A stretch of 64,000 bases of DNA from Flavobacterium sinopsychrotolerans (GCF_900110375.1 NZ_FODN01000009.1:1-64000); one strand, 5' to 3'. Positions 8,065 through 18,110 are shown, counted from the first letter of the stretch. Notes: generated by a model not told the origin, from the sequence alone. A program made the numbers and translations.

Positions 8065-11000
8065 TTAAAGTATTACAAGTTTTTCAAATTTTTCGGTTTT
8101 TTTGTTTGTCAAACTTGATTTAACGGTAAGTTTATAAACATAAACGCCTTTTCCTATTTTATCTCCAAAATCATCTTTGCCGTCCCAAGTAATTTCTTTG
8201 GATAAAAATCCTTCAGTTGTTATAATTTGATTTTTTGTCCAAACTATTTTGCCTGTTATTGTCATTACTTGAACTTGCACTTCAAGTGGTTCATAAGGCC
8301 TGTTATGTGTAAACCAAAATTCAGTATAGCTGACAAATGGGTTGGGATAATTCAATACATGTGTTAATGTTATTGTTTCATCACCGACCACAATAAATTG
8401 TATTTCGGCAGTTATTGGGTTGTTGTAAACATCCCAAGCTTTGAATGTTATAGTATGTAATCCAGCAGCTAAATTGCGTAATGGAAATCGAAGCGTTCCA
8501 CTTGTAAAATCATCCAGTTTTGTTTGATAGTAATCATTTAAAATAAATGGGTTACTCACATCTCCATCTAAAATAGCAACAATGTCGTGGCCTATTCCAC
8601 TAGCTGTATTTATTCCATTTTCATCTTCAAGCAAGGCAACAAGAAATGGGGATTCGTTTGTTGTTCCGCCGGAAACAAAAGTTTCATCGTTCATATATAA
8701 CTTAACTCTTGGACTAATATTGTCTGCTGTTGCATTTTCATTTATTCCGCCTATTTTTATGCTGGAATCATAACCTGTTTCGTTTTGGAATACTTGGTTT
8801 TTTTTGGCATAAAAACTAATTCTTCCGTTTGCTAAAGGAATTCTGATGTCTCGGGGTACAACGAAGCTAAATTCAAATTTTCCATTAGTAACGGATGCAT
8901 TTCCTCTAAATATAGTTTCCCCTAAAATATTAAAATTAAAGGCTGGACTATTTCCATCATTGTTATTGGTTGTTCTTGAAATACTTTTGTCAAAAATTAT
9001 AGTAGAAACTTCTCCGTTATAATTTGTTAATGGATTGTTATTCTCATCAGTAACTTCCCCGTTTAACTTAATTTTAGATAATGACTTGAAATCGTCTATA
9101 GGTTGAGTAATATCAATATCATTTACTTTTGTCAATCTGATTTTTGGTTTCGCTACAGCAAGCATTAAGGCAGGGTCACCAATATAAAAGACAACATTTG
9201 TCGCTGAATTTGGATTGCTGTTTTTTGAGATTCTTAGTGCTTCTGCAATTGATGTGTATTGGCTTGAACCATATGATAATAGATTTTTTGTAAAAGTATC
9301 ATTGAAGTTTTCTGCGCTAAACTGACCTATAGATCGTATCGTAGTAATCATGGAAATTGCTCCCCCTTTTGGGTTCCAATACGTATATTCCCCGGCGGTT
9401 GGCCTAAAGGGATTGTCAAAACGAGAGAATTCACAAGTGATAGTTATGAATAACGGATACTTGCATTGATTGCTCAAGTTCTGTCCATCTGATTTTTCCC
9501 AAATCCGTTCACTTGACAGTCCATCCTCACCACCATGTCCTAAATAATTAAATACCAAAGCTCCTTTTTCAAAGGCGTTAAAAAAATCGGTTCGGGCTTT
9601 GGGATATCTTGAGCCTCCTGCTGAAGCTTCCTGTACGTAGGAGTCTAACAGGATTTTATTCACGTTCAAAAATGGTTTTTCTGAAGCAATTGCATCGGCA
9701 AGGATGTTTTGTCTGTTTTGTAAAGTGGCATCCGAAGATAAATCAGAATCATCGGAAACTAATACAAAGTTATTTCTCCAGCTGCCATAAGATTTTAAAT
9801 CGTGGTATTCAATTACCTTGTTTACCATTTCATCAGCCTGTTTGGTGTCGTTGACCAACATTCTTCCCACAGCAATATCGATTCCTCCAAAATAGGATAC
9901 AATATTCCCTTCCGACGGATCCATTAATCCAAAAAAGTCATCAGAGGCAAAAGAGGATTCTCCTGTTGTGCTACTATTTAAGGAGTGATATATAGGAACA
10001 ACATTCGTATTGTTTATGATTCTATTTTTAAAATCGTAAGAAGCATCACCAAAAAGATTGATATATTTCACTCTTTTCTCTGGTGCTGATGCATTTTCAT
10101 AAATGTATTTGATGCAGTTTCTTATGGCAGCAATATCTTGTTTTCCCGAAGAGAATTCCTGATATATTGATTCTAAAGTAATCACTTTTACATTCAAGTT
10201 GGAATGATTTCTGTGAAAATTAGCTAATTTTTCTGCCTGATTGGCTAAAAAAAATGGCGAAATAATTACATAATCAATGTCCTGAAATTGGCCTTGTCCA
10301 TTGTTAAATACTGTGCCTTTTAGATTTTGATTCTTAATTTTTGTTTTGCTGTCTTTTGATGGCGTGTAATAATCGGATGCGTCTAGAGCAATGTATTTTC
10401 TGAGTTCTCCCAGATTTGCTTTAAAGTTTAATGTATTTTGATTTAAGTTATCAACTTTGGTTATATTATCAGTTTCAGTAATATCCCAAATTTGAGTAAT
10501 CCCGGTCGCATTCGAAATTTCGTAATTTGCAATTCCTAGACTCGAAACGGATTGATCGTATTGAAAATGAAATTGTTTTCCGTAGCCTTGAAGTTTTCTC
10601 TTTGCAATAAGCCGCATGTTGTCCAAAAAACCTTTGGAACCTGGAACCCCATTGTTGTTGTATTTTAATTTTATTTTTATGTTTTCGGCTCCAGTAAAAT
10701 TCGAGTTATTGGGTAAAAATCCTAAGATAAATTCGGTTTCTGAATTACTGTTAAGAGCTGGAAATGAAATAGTGCCAGCTGTATTTCCGTTTGCAATAAC
10801 ATCAAAAGAGGTTGGGGTTAGTGCGGCTGAAGCGGCTGTCAGCATAATTTTTACTGGAACTGAAGAATCAATGTTGGGGAAAACAAAATCAAATTCCTGT
10901 TCGTCTTTGACTTCAAATGATTCGCCAAACCATTGACGGCCCAGACGTGTAATGTTAATGAGGTCCAATTCGTGGTACTGATGATCGTCAAAAGTAGTTA

Positions 11001-11895
11001 ACGTCACAGTGCTGTTTCCTGTAGCTTGAGCTAAAGGGGTAATTCTTTTTCCATCTGAACCCTGTACGGTAATGTAATAATAGGATTTATCATCATACAG
11101 ATTGACATGAGTTTTGCTTTCCTCATTCCAGGAATCAACTCCTTGCCCGTAAAAAAGAATGTAATCTTCATTATTGAAGACACCATCACTTTCACCGGTA
11201 ATTTGAATAGCGTTCTCAGCCAAGTCATTTGGGTAGTAAAGACTATTTGTTAAGGGCAGCATGCTTCCGCCATTGCCGTAAATTTTTATTTTTCGTGGGT
11301 CTATAGTGTTTACGTCAAGCCCAAGTTGCTGCAGGAAGCTTTTGGATATTTTATATACACCTGATTTTTCAACATAAAATTGAAACCAATTGCCATTTGC
11401 CAATACAGAGTTAGAAATACTATTGGCCGTTTTGTTAAGTTGTGAGATTCTAGAATTATTGTTTTCTACTTCATAAGAAAAGGATTTGACACGTTTGAAT
11501 CCAAAATCGTCTTTTATAATTGGAGAAATAGTGAGAAAAGCCTCTCTGATGTCTCTCGAAGTAGAAACAATTATGGTAGGATTAGTTGCTTTTGGGATAT
11601 TTTCAGAGGCTAAATCACCAAGCTCAGAAAGTGTAATCGCTTCATAAATGACATTAGTGATTTGAATTTTGTTTTCGTTAAAATAGGGCGTCTCTTTTAA
11701 TTTAATTGTATGAGAAAGAATTTTTTTGGAAGCATCATAATGAAAACTATTACCTGAAAATTGGGGGATATTTACTTTGAAATTGCCATAAGACATTTCT
11801 TTTATGCCTAACCATTCAATAACAGCATTCCCTTTAATTTGAGCAAATGAAAAAAAAGGAATTAATGTCAAATATAGCAGAAGTGTTTTTCTCAT
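8065..11895 (-). CDS. porU: type IX secretion sortase PorU (C25-family peptidase)
   Basis: The 1276-aa protein begins with a signal peptide (MRKTLLLYLTLIPFFSFA). A large N-terminal beta region precedes a gingipain-like C25 peptidase domain. Catalytic residues are H787 in NYLGHGGEDG and C821 in ITITCEFSRF. The C-terminal ~100 residues form a T9SS sorting-like beta domain (LNYPNPF ... GKGVYVYKL ... KLVIL), which PorU keeps rather than loses. PorU cleaves sorting domains from cargo and links the cargo to A-LPS. It is the first gene of porU-porV and divergent from gldJ with 214 bp between the starts. Confidence 0.94.
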   Translation of the reverse strand: MRKTLLLYLTLIPFFSFAQIKGNAVIEWLGIKEMSYGNFKVNIPQFSGNSFHYDASKKILSHTIKLKETPYFNENKIQITNVIYEAITLSELGDLASENIPKATNPTIIVSTSRDIREAFLTISPIIKDDFGFKRVKSFSYEVENNNSRISQLNKTANSISNSVLANGNWFQFYVEKSGVYKISKSFLQQLGLDVNTIDPRKIKIYGNGGSMLPLTNSLYYPNDLAENAIQITGESDGVFNNEDYILFYGQGVDSWNEESKTHVNLYDDKSYYYITVQGSDGKRITPLAQATGNSTVTLTTFDDHQYHELDLINITRLGRQWFGESFEVKDEQEFDFVFPNIDSSVPVKIMLTAASAALTPTSFDVIANGNTAGTISFPALNSNSETEFILGFLPNNSNFTGAENIKIKLKYNNNGVPGSKGFLDNMRLIAKRKLQGYGKQFHFQYDQSVSSLGIANYEISNATGITQIWDITETDNITKVDNLNQNTLNFKANLGELRKYIALDASDYYTPSKDSKTKIKNQNLKGTVFNNGQGQFQDIDYVIISPFFLANQAEKLANFHRNHSNLNVKVITLESIYQEFSSGKQDIAAIRNCIKYIYENASAPEKRVKYINLFGDASYDFKNRIINNTNVVPIYHSLNSSTTGESSFASDDFFGLMDPSEGNIVSYFGGIDIAVGRMLVNDTKQADEMVNKVIEYHDLKSYGSWRNNFVLVSDDSDLSSDATLQNRQNILADAIASEKPFLNVNKILLDSYVQEASAGGSRYPKARTDFFNAFEKGALVFNYLGHGGEDGLSSERIWEKSDGQNLSNQCKYPLFITITCEFSRFDNPFRPTAGEYTYWNPKGGAISMITTIRSIGQFSAENFNDTFTKNLLSYGSSQYTSIAEALRISKNSNPNSATNVVFYIGDPALMLAVAKPKIRLTKVNDIDITQPIDDFKSLSKIKLNGEVTDENNNPLTNYNGEVSTIIFDKSISRTTNNNDGNSPAFNFNILGETIFRGNASVTNGKFEFSFVVPRDIRIPLANGRISFYAKKNQVFQNETGYDSSIKIGGINENATADNISPRVKLYMNDETFVSGGTTNESPFLVALLEDENGINTASGIGHDIVAILDGDVSNPFILNDYYQTKLDDFTSGTLRFPLRNLAAGLHTITFKAWDVYNNPITAEIQFIVVGDETITLTHVLNYPNPFVSYTEFWFTHNRPYEPLEVQVQVMTITGKIVWTKNQIITTEGFLSKEITWDGKDDFGDKIGKGVYVYKLTVKSSLTNKKTEKFEKLVIL

Positions 11896-12109
11896 TGTTT
11901 TGTAAATCGTGGTTCAAGGTATTGAATAATTATTGAGTAAAAATAAATCATTTAACGTAATTATAAATAATAAATATTATAAATTTGCGTTCGTATTTAT
12001 ACAAATATAAAATGGAATTCAGTTGTAATTATTTATTAAAAAAAGGATGTTGCAGATTAAATGTTAATTATTATATTGCGGCTTCAAAAATTATCACCTA
12101 CTAAAGAGT
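11896..12109. promoter_or_regulatory. divergent porU / gldJ promoter region
   Basis: A very A/T-rich 214-bp space between two divergent genes. A TAAATTTG box at 11981-11988 faces gldJ, and a TATATTTG box (complement of 12002-12009) faces porU. Both fit the Bacteroidetes -7 consensus TAnnTTTG, but neither has a clear TTG about 19 bp upstream, so exact start sites are uncertain. Confidence 0.45.
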
Positions 12110-13804
12110 ATGAAAGTAAAGAAAATTATGGTCTTACGATTGATGTTATCAATTATATTGATTGTCTGTTTGGCTAGTTGCAGTAAAAAATCTAGCTCTA
12201 AAAATTCATCAAGAGCAACAGGTTGGAATGTTGATGGTAAAAAAGCAGGCTCAAGTAATAAAAAACAAGAAGCAGGACCAGGTTTGGTTTTTGTGGAAGG
12301 TGGAACTTTTACTATGGGTAAAGTGCAGGATGATGTTATGCATGATTGGAATAATGCTCCAACTCAACAACATGTTCAATCCTTTTATATGGATGAAACT
12401 GAAGTGACTAATTTTATGTATTTAGAATATTTAGATTGGTTGAAAATGGTATTCCCACCTAGTGAGGAAAATTATAAAAATATATACGAAGGAGCTTCTC
12501 CCGATACTTTAGTTTGGAGAAATAGGTTGGGTTATAATGAAACTATGACCAATAATTACTTAAGACATCCTTCTTATGCAGAATATCCAGTTGTAGGTGT
12601 GAATTGGATTCAAGCAGTTGAATTCAGTAAATGGAGAACTGATCGTGTAAATGAAGCGGTTTTAGAAAAAAATGGGTATCTGAAAAAGAATGCTAAAACT
12701 ACAGATGTAAGTGCAGAAAGTTCTTTCAGTACTGAGACATATTTAAAATCTCCAACAAGTACTTTTGGTGGTAATGAAGAGATTGTATTAAAAGGAGGAA
12801 GAGGTTCTAAAAAGGCTAAAGCTCCAAAAGCAGATAAAGACGGTAAGATTACAGAAGAAAAAAATGTATATGCACAAAGATCTTCTGGGATTGTTTTGCC
12901 GGAATATAGACTTCCTACCGAAGCTGAATGGGAATATGCTGCAGCAGCAGATGTAGGTCAAAGAGAATATAATACATATAAAGGTCAGAAAAAATACCCT
13001 TGGTCTGGCGGGTATACTCGCTCTGGAAAAAGACAAAGTAAAGGGGATCAATTAGCCAATTTCAAACAAGGAAATGGTGATTATGGTGGAATAGCAGGAT
13101 GGTCAGATGATGGTGCTGATATTACTAATGAAGTAAAAAAATATCCAGCAAATGATTTTGGATTGTATGATATGGCTGGAAATGTTGCTGAATGGGTTGC
13201 CGATGTATACAGACCAATTGTAGACAATGAAGCAAACGATTTTAATTATTTTAGAGGGAATTTATACACTAAAAATAAAATTGGTGCAGATGGTAAAATT
13301 GAAATTGTTACTAAAGATAATATTCAATATGACACTTTAAGTAACGGTAGAATTATAGCTAGAAACTTACCAGGAGAGATTGCGCAAGTTCCCGTTGATG
13401 AGCAAGAAACTTATTTGAGACAAAATTTTGATAAAAGCGATAACATCAATTATAGAGATGGAGACAAGCAGTCAACTAAATATTATAATTTTGGATCTTC
13501 CGATTCAGATGATGAAAAATCTAAACAAGAAAAATCCATGTATAATTCTCCTAGACATAATGTAACAACTGATAGTTTAGGTAAAATGGTTAGGAAATAT
13601 GATGCCTCAAATAAAAGATCTACTTTGATTAATGATCAGGTAAGAGTTTATAAAGGTGGTTCTTGGAGAGATAGAGCATATTGGCTAGATCCTGCCCAAA
13701 GAAGATATTTTCCTCAAGATATGGCAACAGATTATATAGGTTTTAGATGTGCAATGTCTAGAGTAGGTCCAAAAGCTGAAAAAAGAAAATCACCAAGAAA
13801 TTAA
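12110..13804 (+). CDS. gldJ: gliding motility lipoprotein GldJ
   Basis: A 564-aa lipoprotein with N-terminal signal and lipobox LASC (lipidated C24), followed by a Ser/Lys-rich linker. The rest is a formylglycine-generating-enzyme-like (FGE-sulfatase) fold split by insertions: FVEGGTFTMGKV, YPVVGVNWIQAVEF, YRLPTEAEWEYAA, DFGLYDMAGNVAEWV and VYKGGSWRDRAYW ... YIGFRCA. GldJ is needed for gliding and stabilises GldK in the T9SS trans-envelope ring. Length matches GldJ. Location beside porU/porV and murF supports the call against GldK, which also has this fold. A strong terminator follows. Confidence 0.93.
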   Translation: MKVKKIMVLRLMLSIILIVCLASCSKKSSSKNSSRATGWNVDGKKAGSSNKKQEAGPGLVFVEGGTFTMGKVQDDVMHDWNNAPTQQHVQSFYMDETEVTNFMYLEYLDWLKMVFPPSEENYKNIYEGASPDTLVWRNRLGYNETMTNNYLRHPSYAEYPVVGVNWIQAVEFSKWRTDRVNEAVLEKNGYLKKNAKTTDVSAESSFSTETYLKSPTSTFGGNEEIVLKGGRGSKKAKAPKADKDGKITEEKNVYAQRSSGIVLPEYRLPTEAEWEYAAAADVGQREYNTYKGQKKYPWSGGYTRSGKRQSKGDQLANFKQGNGDYGGIAGWSDDGADITNEVKKYPANDFGLYDMAGNVAEWVADVYRPIVDNEANDFNYFRGNLYTKNKIGADGKIEIVTKDNIQYDTLSNGRIIARNLPGEIAQVPVDEQETYLRQNFDKSDNINYRDGDKQSTKYYNFGSSDSDDEKSKQEKSMYNSPRHNVTTDSLGKMVRKYDASNKRSTLINDQVRVYKGGSWRDRAYWLDPAQRRYFPQDMATDYIGFRCAMSRVGPKAEKRKSPRN

Positions 13805-13822
13805 TTTTTTTATATAAAATTG

Positions 13823-13858
13823 AACCAAAAGCCCTTTTATTAGGGCTTTTGGTTTTTT
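13823..13858 (+). terminator. gldJ terminator
   Basis: A 13-bp perfect stem (AACCAAAAGCCCT 13823-13835, AGGGCTTTTGGTT 13842-13854) ending in a T run. It separates gldJ from murF, whose start follows 12 bp later, so murF needs its own promoter or read-through. Confidence 0.88.
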
Positions 13859-13870
13859 AAATCGTTTCAA

Positions 13871-15154
13871 ATGGATATCAAAGACATTCATAATTTATTT
13901 TTAAAGTGTAATTCGGTTTCGATAGATACACGGAAAATTATGCCAAATTCTTTATTTGTTGCTATAAAAGGAGATCGTTTTGATGCCAATACATTTGCAA
14001 AAGAGGCGTTGGAAAAAGGAGCCTCTTATGTAATAATTGATGATGAATCATGTTACATTGACAACAGAACGATCTTAGTTAGCGACAGTCTGATAGCATT
14101 ACAAGAATTGGCAAAATACCACCGCGCGTTTTTGAAATTGCCTATTATTGCTCTTACGGGAAGCAACGGTAAGACAACAACGAAAGAACTTATTCATGTT
14201 GTTCTCTCTGAAAAATATAGTACTAAGGCGACTGTTGGAAATTTGAACAATCATATTGGAGTCCCATTAACGCTACTTTCGTTTAATGCTGAGACTGAAA
14301 TTGGTATAGTTGAAATGGGAGCGAACCATAAAAAAGAAATTGCGTTTCTGTGTGATTTAGCAAAGCCAGATTATGGTTATATCACTAATTTTGGCAAAGC
14401 CCATTTAGAAGGTTTTGGTGGGGTTGAAGGTGTTATTGAAGGGAAAAGTGAGATGTATCAATATCTTTCGGTAAATAACAAGCTCGCTTTTATAAATTTA
14501 GAGGACTCAATTCAGGTTGAAAAGGCAAAGGTATTAAAGTTCTTTTCTTTTGGTATAAATAAAGAAAACGCAGATGTAAATATAACAGCTGTAAAGGCGA
14601 ATCCCTTTGTTGAAATTAATTACTCTAATCGTATAATAAAATCGCATTTAATAGGGTTATACAATGCAAACAACATAAATGCGGCACTTACTATCGGGAA
14701 GTATTTTGGAGTCGATGATGTTGCAATTAAACAGGCTTTGGAAAGTTATATTCCTGAAAATAACAGATCACAGCTTCTGTCTAAAGGAACAAACCAAATC
14801 ATTCTGGATGCTTATAATGCCAATCCGAGCAGCATGACTGTGGCTATTGAGAATTTTTTACAATTAGAGAGTGCTAATAAGGTTATGATTATTGGAGATA
14901 TGTTTGAGCTTGGAGGTGAAAGTTTAGATGAGCATAAAGCGATTGTTACTATGTTATCAAATAGTCAAAATGTAAAATGTTACTTTGTGGGATCAGCATT
15001 TTATGAAAATAAAATAGAGAAAGATAATTTTTGGTTCTATGATACATTTGAAAGTTTTTCAAATGATTTTTCAAAAACGAAATTAAGTAATAGTACATTT
15101 TTAATTAAAGGCTCACGAGGAATGGCATTAGAACGCGCCTTGGAACTTATATAG
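13871..15154 (+). CDS. murF: UDP-N-acetylmuramoyl-tripeptide--D-alanyl-D-alanine ligase
   Basis: A 427-aa Mur ligase. The ATP-binding loop TGSNGKTTT is at residues 96-104. NLNNHIGVPLTLL and the MGANHKKEI metal/nucleotide segment follow, then the C-terminal domain with LDAYNANPSSM and the GDMFELG motif typical of MurF. It adds D-Ala-D-Ala to UDP-MurNAc-tripeptide in cytoplasmic peptidoglycan synthesis. It stands alone rather than in a dcw cluster, next to gldJ, as in other gliding flavobacteria. The start at 13871 lies immediately after the gldJ terminator. Confidence 0.95.
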   Translation: MDIKDIHNLFLKCNSVSIDTRKIMPNSLFVAIKGDRFDANTFAKEALEKGASYVIIDDESCYIDNRTILVSDSLIALQELAKYHRAFLKLPIIALTGSNGKTTTKELIHVVLSEKYSTKATVGNLNNHIGVPLTLLSFNAETEIGIVEMGANHKKEIAFLCDLAKPDYGYITNFGKAHLEGFGGVEGVIEGKSEMYQYLSVNNKLAFINLEDSIQVEKAKVLKFFSFGINKENADVNITAVKANPFVEINYSNRIIKSHLIGLYNANNINAALTIGKYFGVDDVAIKQALESYIPENNRSQLLSKGTNQIILDAYNANPSSMTVAIENFLQLESANKVMIIGDMFELGGESLDEHKAIVTMLSNSQNVKCYFVGSAFYENKIEKDNFWFYDTFESFSNDFSKTKLSNSTFLIKGSRGMALERALELI

Positions 15155-15304
15155 CGCTTTTTTCTATTTGGTTTAAAACAAGAATGTAATCACCTATAAT
15201 GTGATTGCATTCTTGTTTAGAGTGCATGCTAATTAAAAATACTTACAACTCACTTTTTTATTGAGTTTTATTTTATTCGGATCAATCCTAAAATAGTAAG
15301 CATA

Positions 15305-15336
15305 AAAAAACTCCATTATTTCTAATGGAGTTTTTT
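15305..15336 (-). terminator. tRNA-Val terminator
   Basis: A 14-bp perfect stem (AAAAAACTCCATTA 15305-15318, TAATGGAGTTTTTT 15323-15336), directly 3' of the tRNA gene on the minus strand and followed there by T residues. Confidence 0.85.
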
Positions 15337-15337
15337 G

Positions 15338-15412
15338 TGGGCGATGAGGGGTTCGAACCCCCGACCCCCTCGGTGTAAACGAGGTGCTCTGAACCAGCTG
15401 AGCTAATCGCCC
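15338..15412 (-). tRNA. tRNA-Val (anticodon TAC)
   Basis: Read on the minus strand, the 7-bp acceptor GGGCGAT/ATCGCCC, the D arm (AGCTCAGCTGGTTCAGAGC), the anticodon stem CCTCG/CGAGG with loop TTTACAC, and the T arm with GGTTCGAACCC all form. The anticodon TAC gives valine. The discriminator is A at 15338 and CCA is not encoded. The gene is 75 nt. A reading frame across this gene is spurious. Confidence 0.97.
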
Positions 15413-15498
15413 TAAACAATTTGGTTACTTTCGTTTCCGTTATTGCGTGTGCAAATATACGACTAGAATTGGTATTTGCAAGTAAAAAAATAAAAAAA

Positions 15499-16719
15499 TT
15501 ATAAAATTTCTGCGACCACAAATGTACTTCCGCCAATGTATATGAAGTCAGTTGCTCCTGCATTTTTCATTGCTTTTTGATAAGCTTCTGAAACAGAATT
15601 GTATACTTCGCCTTTTAGTTCGAAACTGGCCGCTTTTTGTTTTAAAATTACAACATCCAGCCCGCGAGGAATATTGGGTTTGCAGAAATAATAGATTGCT
15701 TTTTTAGGGAATAAAGGCAGGATTTCATCTAAATCTTTGTCATTTACCACGCCCAAAACAATATGTAAAGCATCAAAATCTTCTTTTTGTATTTGTTTTA
15801 AAACAATTTCCAGTCCGTTTTTGTTGTGTGCCGTGTCGCAAATAACTTTTGGGAATTCATTCAGTTGTTGCCACCTTCCTTGAAGCCCGGTGTTTTTTAC
15901 CACATTCAATAAACCGGATTTTGTATTCTCGGGAGTGATTTTAAATTCGTTCTGACTGTTTAAAATTTTGATAGTTTGTAAAACCGTCTTTTTATTATGA
16001 ATTTGATAATCGCCAATTAAATCAGAAGGATAGGTTTCTGAAATCAAATCAGAAGCAAAATAGATTTCTGAATTACATTCTTTGGCTTTAGCCAAAAAAA
16101 CAGGTTTGGTTTCAGGAGTGTATTCTCCTATTACTACAGGAATGTTGGGTTTGATGATACCTGCTTTTTCGAAAGCAACTGCTTCTAATGTATTTCCTAA
16201 AAATTGTGTGTGATCTAATCCTATATTGGTAATAACCGAAACTAATGGAGTAATAATATTGGTAGCGTCTAATCGTCCGCCCATTCCCACTTCAATAACG
16301 GCGATGTCTACTTTTTCTTTGGCAAAGTAATCGAAGGCTAATCCAACGGTCATTTCGAAAAAACTCATGTCGTTTGATTCGAAAAAACTTTTATGTGTAT
16401 TAATAAAATCAGTAACAAATTTTTCAGGAATATTTTCACCGTTAATCTTTATGCGTTCTCGAAAATCCTTTAAATGAGGTGAAGTGTACAATCCAACTTT
16501 ATAGCCCGCTTCTTGAAGTATGGATGCCAACATGTGTGATGTCGAGCCTTTTCCGTTGGTACCTGCAACATGAATGCACTTAAGTTTTTCTTGCGGATTT
16601 TCAAGATGAGCTATCAGTAAATGCGTGTTGGTTAAATCTTTCTTATAAGCTGAAGCGCCCTGAAGTTGGTACATCGGGAGTTGATTAAACATCCAATTTA
16701 TGGTTTCCTGATAGTTCAT
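15499..16719 (-). CDS. folC: folylpolyglutamate synthase / dihydrofolate synthase
   Basis: A 406-aa Mur-ligase-family enzyme that adds glutamate to dihydropteroate or folates. The ATP loop GTNGKGSTSHML (about residues 53-64), the EVGMGGRLDATNII segment and DHTQFLGNT are the FolC signatures. The later CDTAHNKNG segment belongs to the C-terminal domain. It is cytoplasmic and monocistronic. It begins divergently from exbB (129 bp between the starts) and ends about 87 bp from the tRNA-Val 5' end. Confidence 0.94.
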   Translation of the reverse strand: MNYQETINWMFNQLPMYQLQGASAYKKDLTNTHLLIAHLENPQEKLKCIHVAGTNGKGSTSHMLASILQEAGYKVGLYTSPHLKDFRERIKINGENIPEKFVTDFINTHKSFFESNDMSFFEMTVGLAFDYFAKEKVDIAVIEVGMGGRLDATNIITPLVSVITNIGLDHTQFLGNTLEAVAFEKAGIIKPNIPVVIGEYTPETKPVFLAKAKECNSEIYFASDLISETYPSDLIGDYQIHNKKTVLQTIKILNSQNEFKITPENTKSGLLNVVKNTGLQGRWQQLNEFPKVICDTAHNKNGLEIVLKQIQKEDFDALHIVLGVVNDKDLDEILPLFPKKAIYYFCKPNIPRGLDVVILKQKAASFELKGEVYNSVSEAYQKAMKNAGATDFIYIGGSTFVVAEIL

Positions 16720-16848
16720 TTTTGTAATAAAATAGTAGTTGTTTAAAATATTTTTCGATTTTTTTAGTTTAATAGTACATCGAAAAGTATCTTTAGTGCA
16801 AAATTGAAATAATTTTTAGAATTAATGATTAAAATACAATAATATTAT

Positions 16849-17544
16849 ATGTTTAGTTTTATACAATTACAGGCCGACACCATTACCAACGCTGCTTCAA
16901 ACGTAGTTATTGAAAAAATTGCTCCAAATGCCGAAATTTCCACTTTAGGATTCCTTTTAAAAGGTGGTGTGTGGCTTATCCCAATCGGGATTCTATTATT
17001 TTACACGTTTTACTTAATTATTGAACGCTATTTGTACATTAGTAAAGCATCAAAAATTGATACTCTTTTGATGCGCGATGTTCGTGATAATCTCAATTCC
17101 GGAAATCTTGATTTGGCGCGATCAATCGCTGAACGGAACAGTACCGCTTCAGGGAATATTATCAAAGAAGGAATTCTGGTTATTGGAAGACCTATTGTTG
17201 AAATCGAATCGAATATGGATCGTGCAGCCGATATCGAAATAGGGGAAATGGAAAAGCATTTAGGACATTTAGGACTTATTGCCGGAATTGCGCCTACACT
17301 TGGATTTGTTGGAACTATCTCAGGAGTTATCAAAATATTTTATAGTATTTCGGTAACGGAGAATATTAGTATTGGTAATATTTCCGGAGGATTGTACGAG
17401 AAAATGATCAGTAGTGGTGCTGGATTAATCGTTGGTATAATCGCGTACAGCGGCTATCATATATTAAACGGCAAGATTGATAATTTTGCTTTAAAAATTC
17501 AGAAACAAGTACTTGAATTTGTAAATATTATTCAAAGATCATAA
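16849..17544 (+). CDS. exbB: ExbB/TolQ/MotA-family proton channel protein
   Basis: A 231-aa inner-membrane protein with three hydrophobic segments: about 35-55, and two in the C-terminal half starting at GLIAGIAPTLGFVGTISGVI and SGAGLIVGIIAYSGY. The GIAPTLGFVGTISG motif is diagnostic of ExbB/TolQ. Paired with ExbD one base later, it forms a motor that uses proton motive force to energise TonB-type or Tol-type proteins. Whether it serves TonB or Tol cannot be settled from sequence; the nearby TonB-like gene favours an outer-membrane energising role. Confidence 0.9.
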   Translation: MFSFIQLQADTITNAASNVVIEKIAPNAEISTLGFLLKGGVWLIPIGILLFYTFYLIIERYLYISKASKIDTLLMRDVRDNLNSGNLDLARSIAERNSTASGNIIKEGILVIGRPIVEIESNMDRAADIEIGEMEKHLGHLGLIAGIAPTLGFVGTISGVIKIFYSISVTENISIGNISGGLYEKMISSGAGLIVGIIAYSGYHILNGKIDNFALKIQKQVLEFVNIIQRS

Positions 17545-17545
17545 T

Positions 17546-17941
17546 ATGTCTATAAAAAGAAAAAGAAGATTTCATGCCGAGGTCGCGACTTCTTCATTAA
17601 GTGATATTATGTTTTTTCTGTTGTTGTTTTTCTTGATTATATCAACATTGGCGAATCCTAATGTTATCAAGATGACGTTGCCAAAAGCACAATCCAACGA
17701 GAAAACAAACAAGCAGTACATTAGTTTATCTGTCACAGAGGATAAAAAATTCTACATAGACAAGCAAGCAGTTTCCTTTGAAGAATTGGAAACAACCTTA
17801 ATGTCTAAGATGGATTCATCGAAAGACCAAACGGTTATTGTTCGTATTCCATTCAATTTGCAAGTACAAGATTTAGTTGACGTACTGCAAATAGGAGTGA
17901 AGAACAATCTGAAGTTTGTGATCGCTACTAGTCCAAAGTAA
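17546..17941 (+). CDS. exbD: ExbD/TolR-family biopolymer transport protein
   Basis: A 131-aa protein with a short positive N-terminus, one membrane segment (SDIMFFLLLFFLIISTLA) carrying the proton-carrying Asp (D20), and a periplasmic domain. Only 1 bp separates it from exbB, so they are translated together. It is the stator partner of ExbB. The following intergenic region carries long palindromic repeats and no simple terminator. Confidence 0.92.
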   Translation: MSIKRKRRFHAEVATSSLSDIMFFLLLFFLIISTLANPNVIKMTLPKAQSNEKTNKQYISLSVTEDKKFYIDKQAVSFEELETTLMSKMDSSKDQTVIVRIPFNLQVQDLVDVLQIGVKNNLKFVIATSPK

Positions 17942-17985
17942 AAGTTATTTGTAGTTTTTACGAAGCATCTGCATTATTTGGGCGT

Positions 17986-18048
17986 GACCACAATAGAAAA
18001 AGGAGCTGATCAACTTTATACTGATTAGCTCCTTTTTCTATTGTGGTC
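17986..18048. repeat. long perfect palindrome downstream of exbD
   Basis: Arms of 22 bp (17986-18007 and 18027-18048) are perfectly complementary, from GACCACAATAG to CTATTGTGGTC. A further five pairs, one a G-T, extend inward, leaving a small loop. It can fold into one hairpin of about 27 bp on either strand and may also terminate the convergent exbD and tonB-like transcripts. The sequence after it (GGGCTATCCGC ... TATCCCTCACG) resembles dispersed non-coding elements of flavobacterial genomes. Confidence 0.8.
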
Positions 18049-18110
18049 GGGCTATCCGCAGTACTTCGGTACTTGCTTCTATCCCTCACGCAAATTCGTA
18101 AAACACTATA

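Noticed and set aside
15288..15563. 91-codon minus-strand frame covering the tRNA-Val gene
   Set aside because: Crosses a well-formed tRNA and its terminator and overlaps the folC end.
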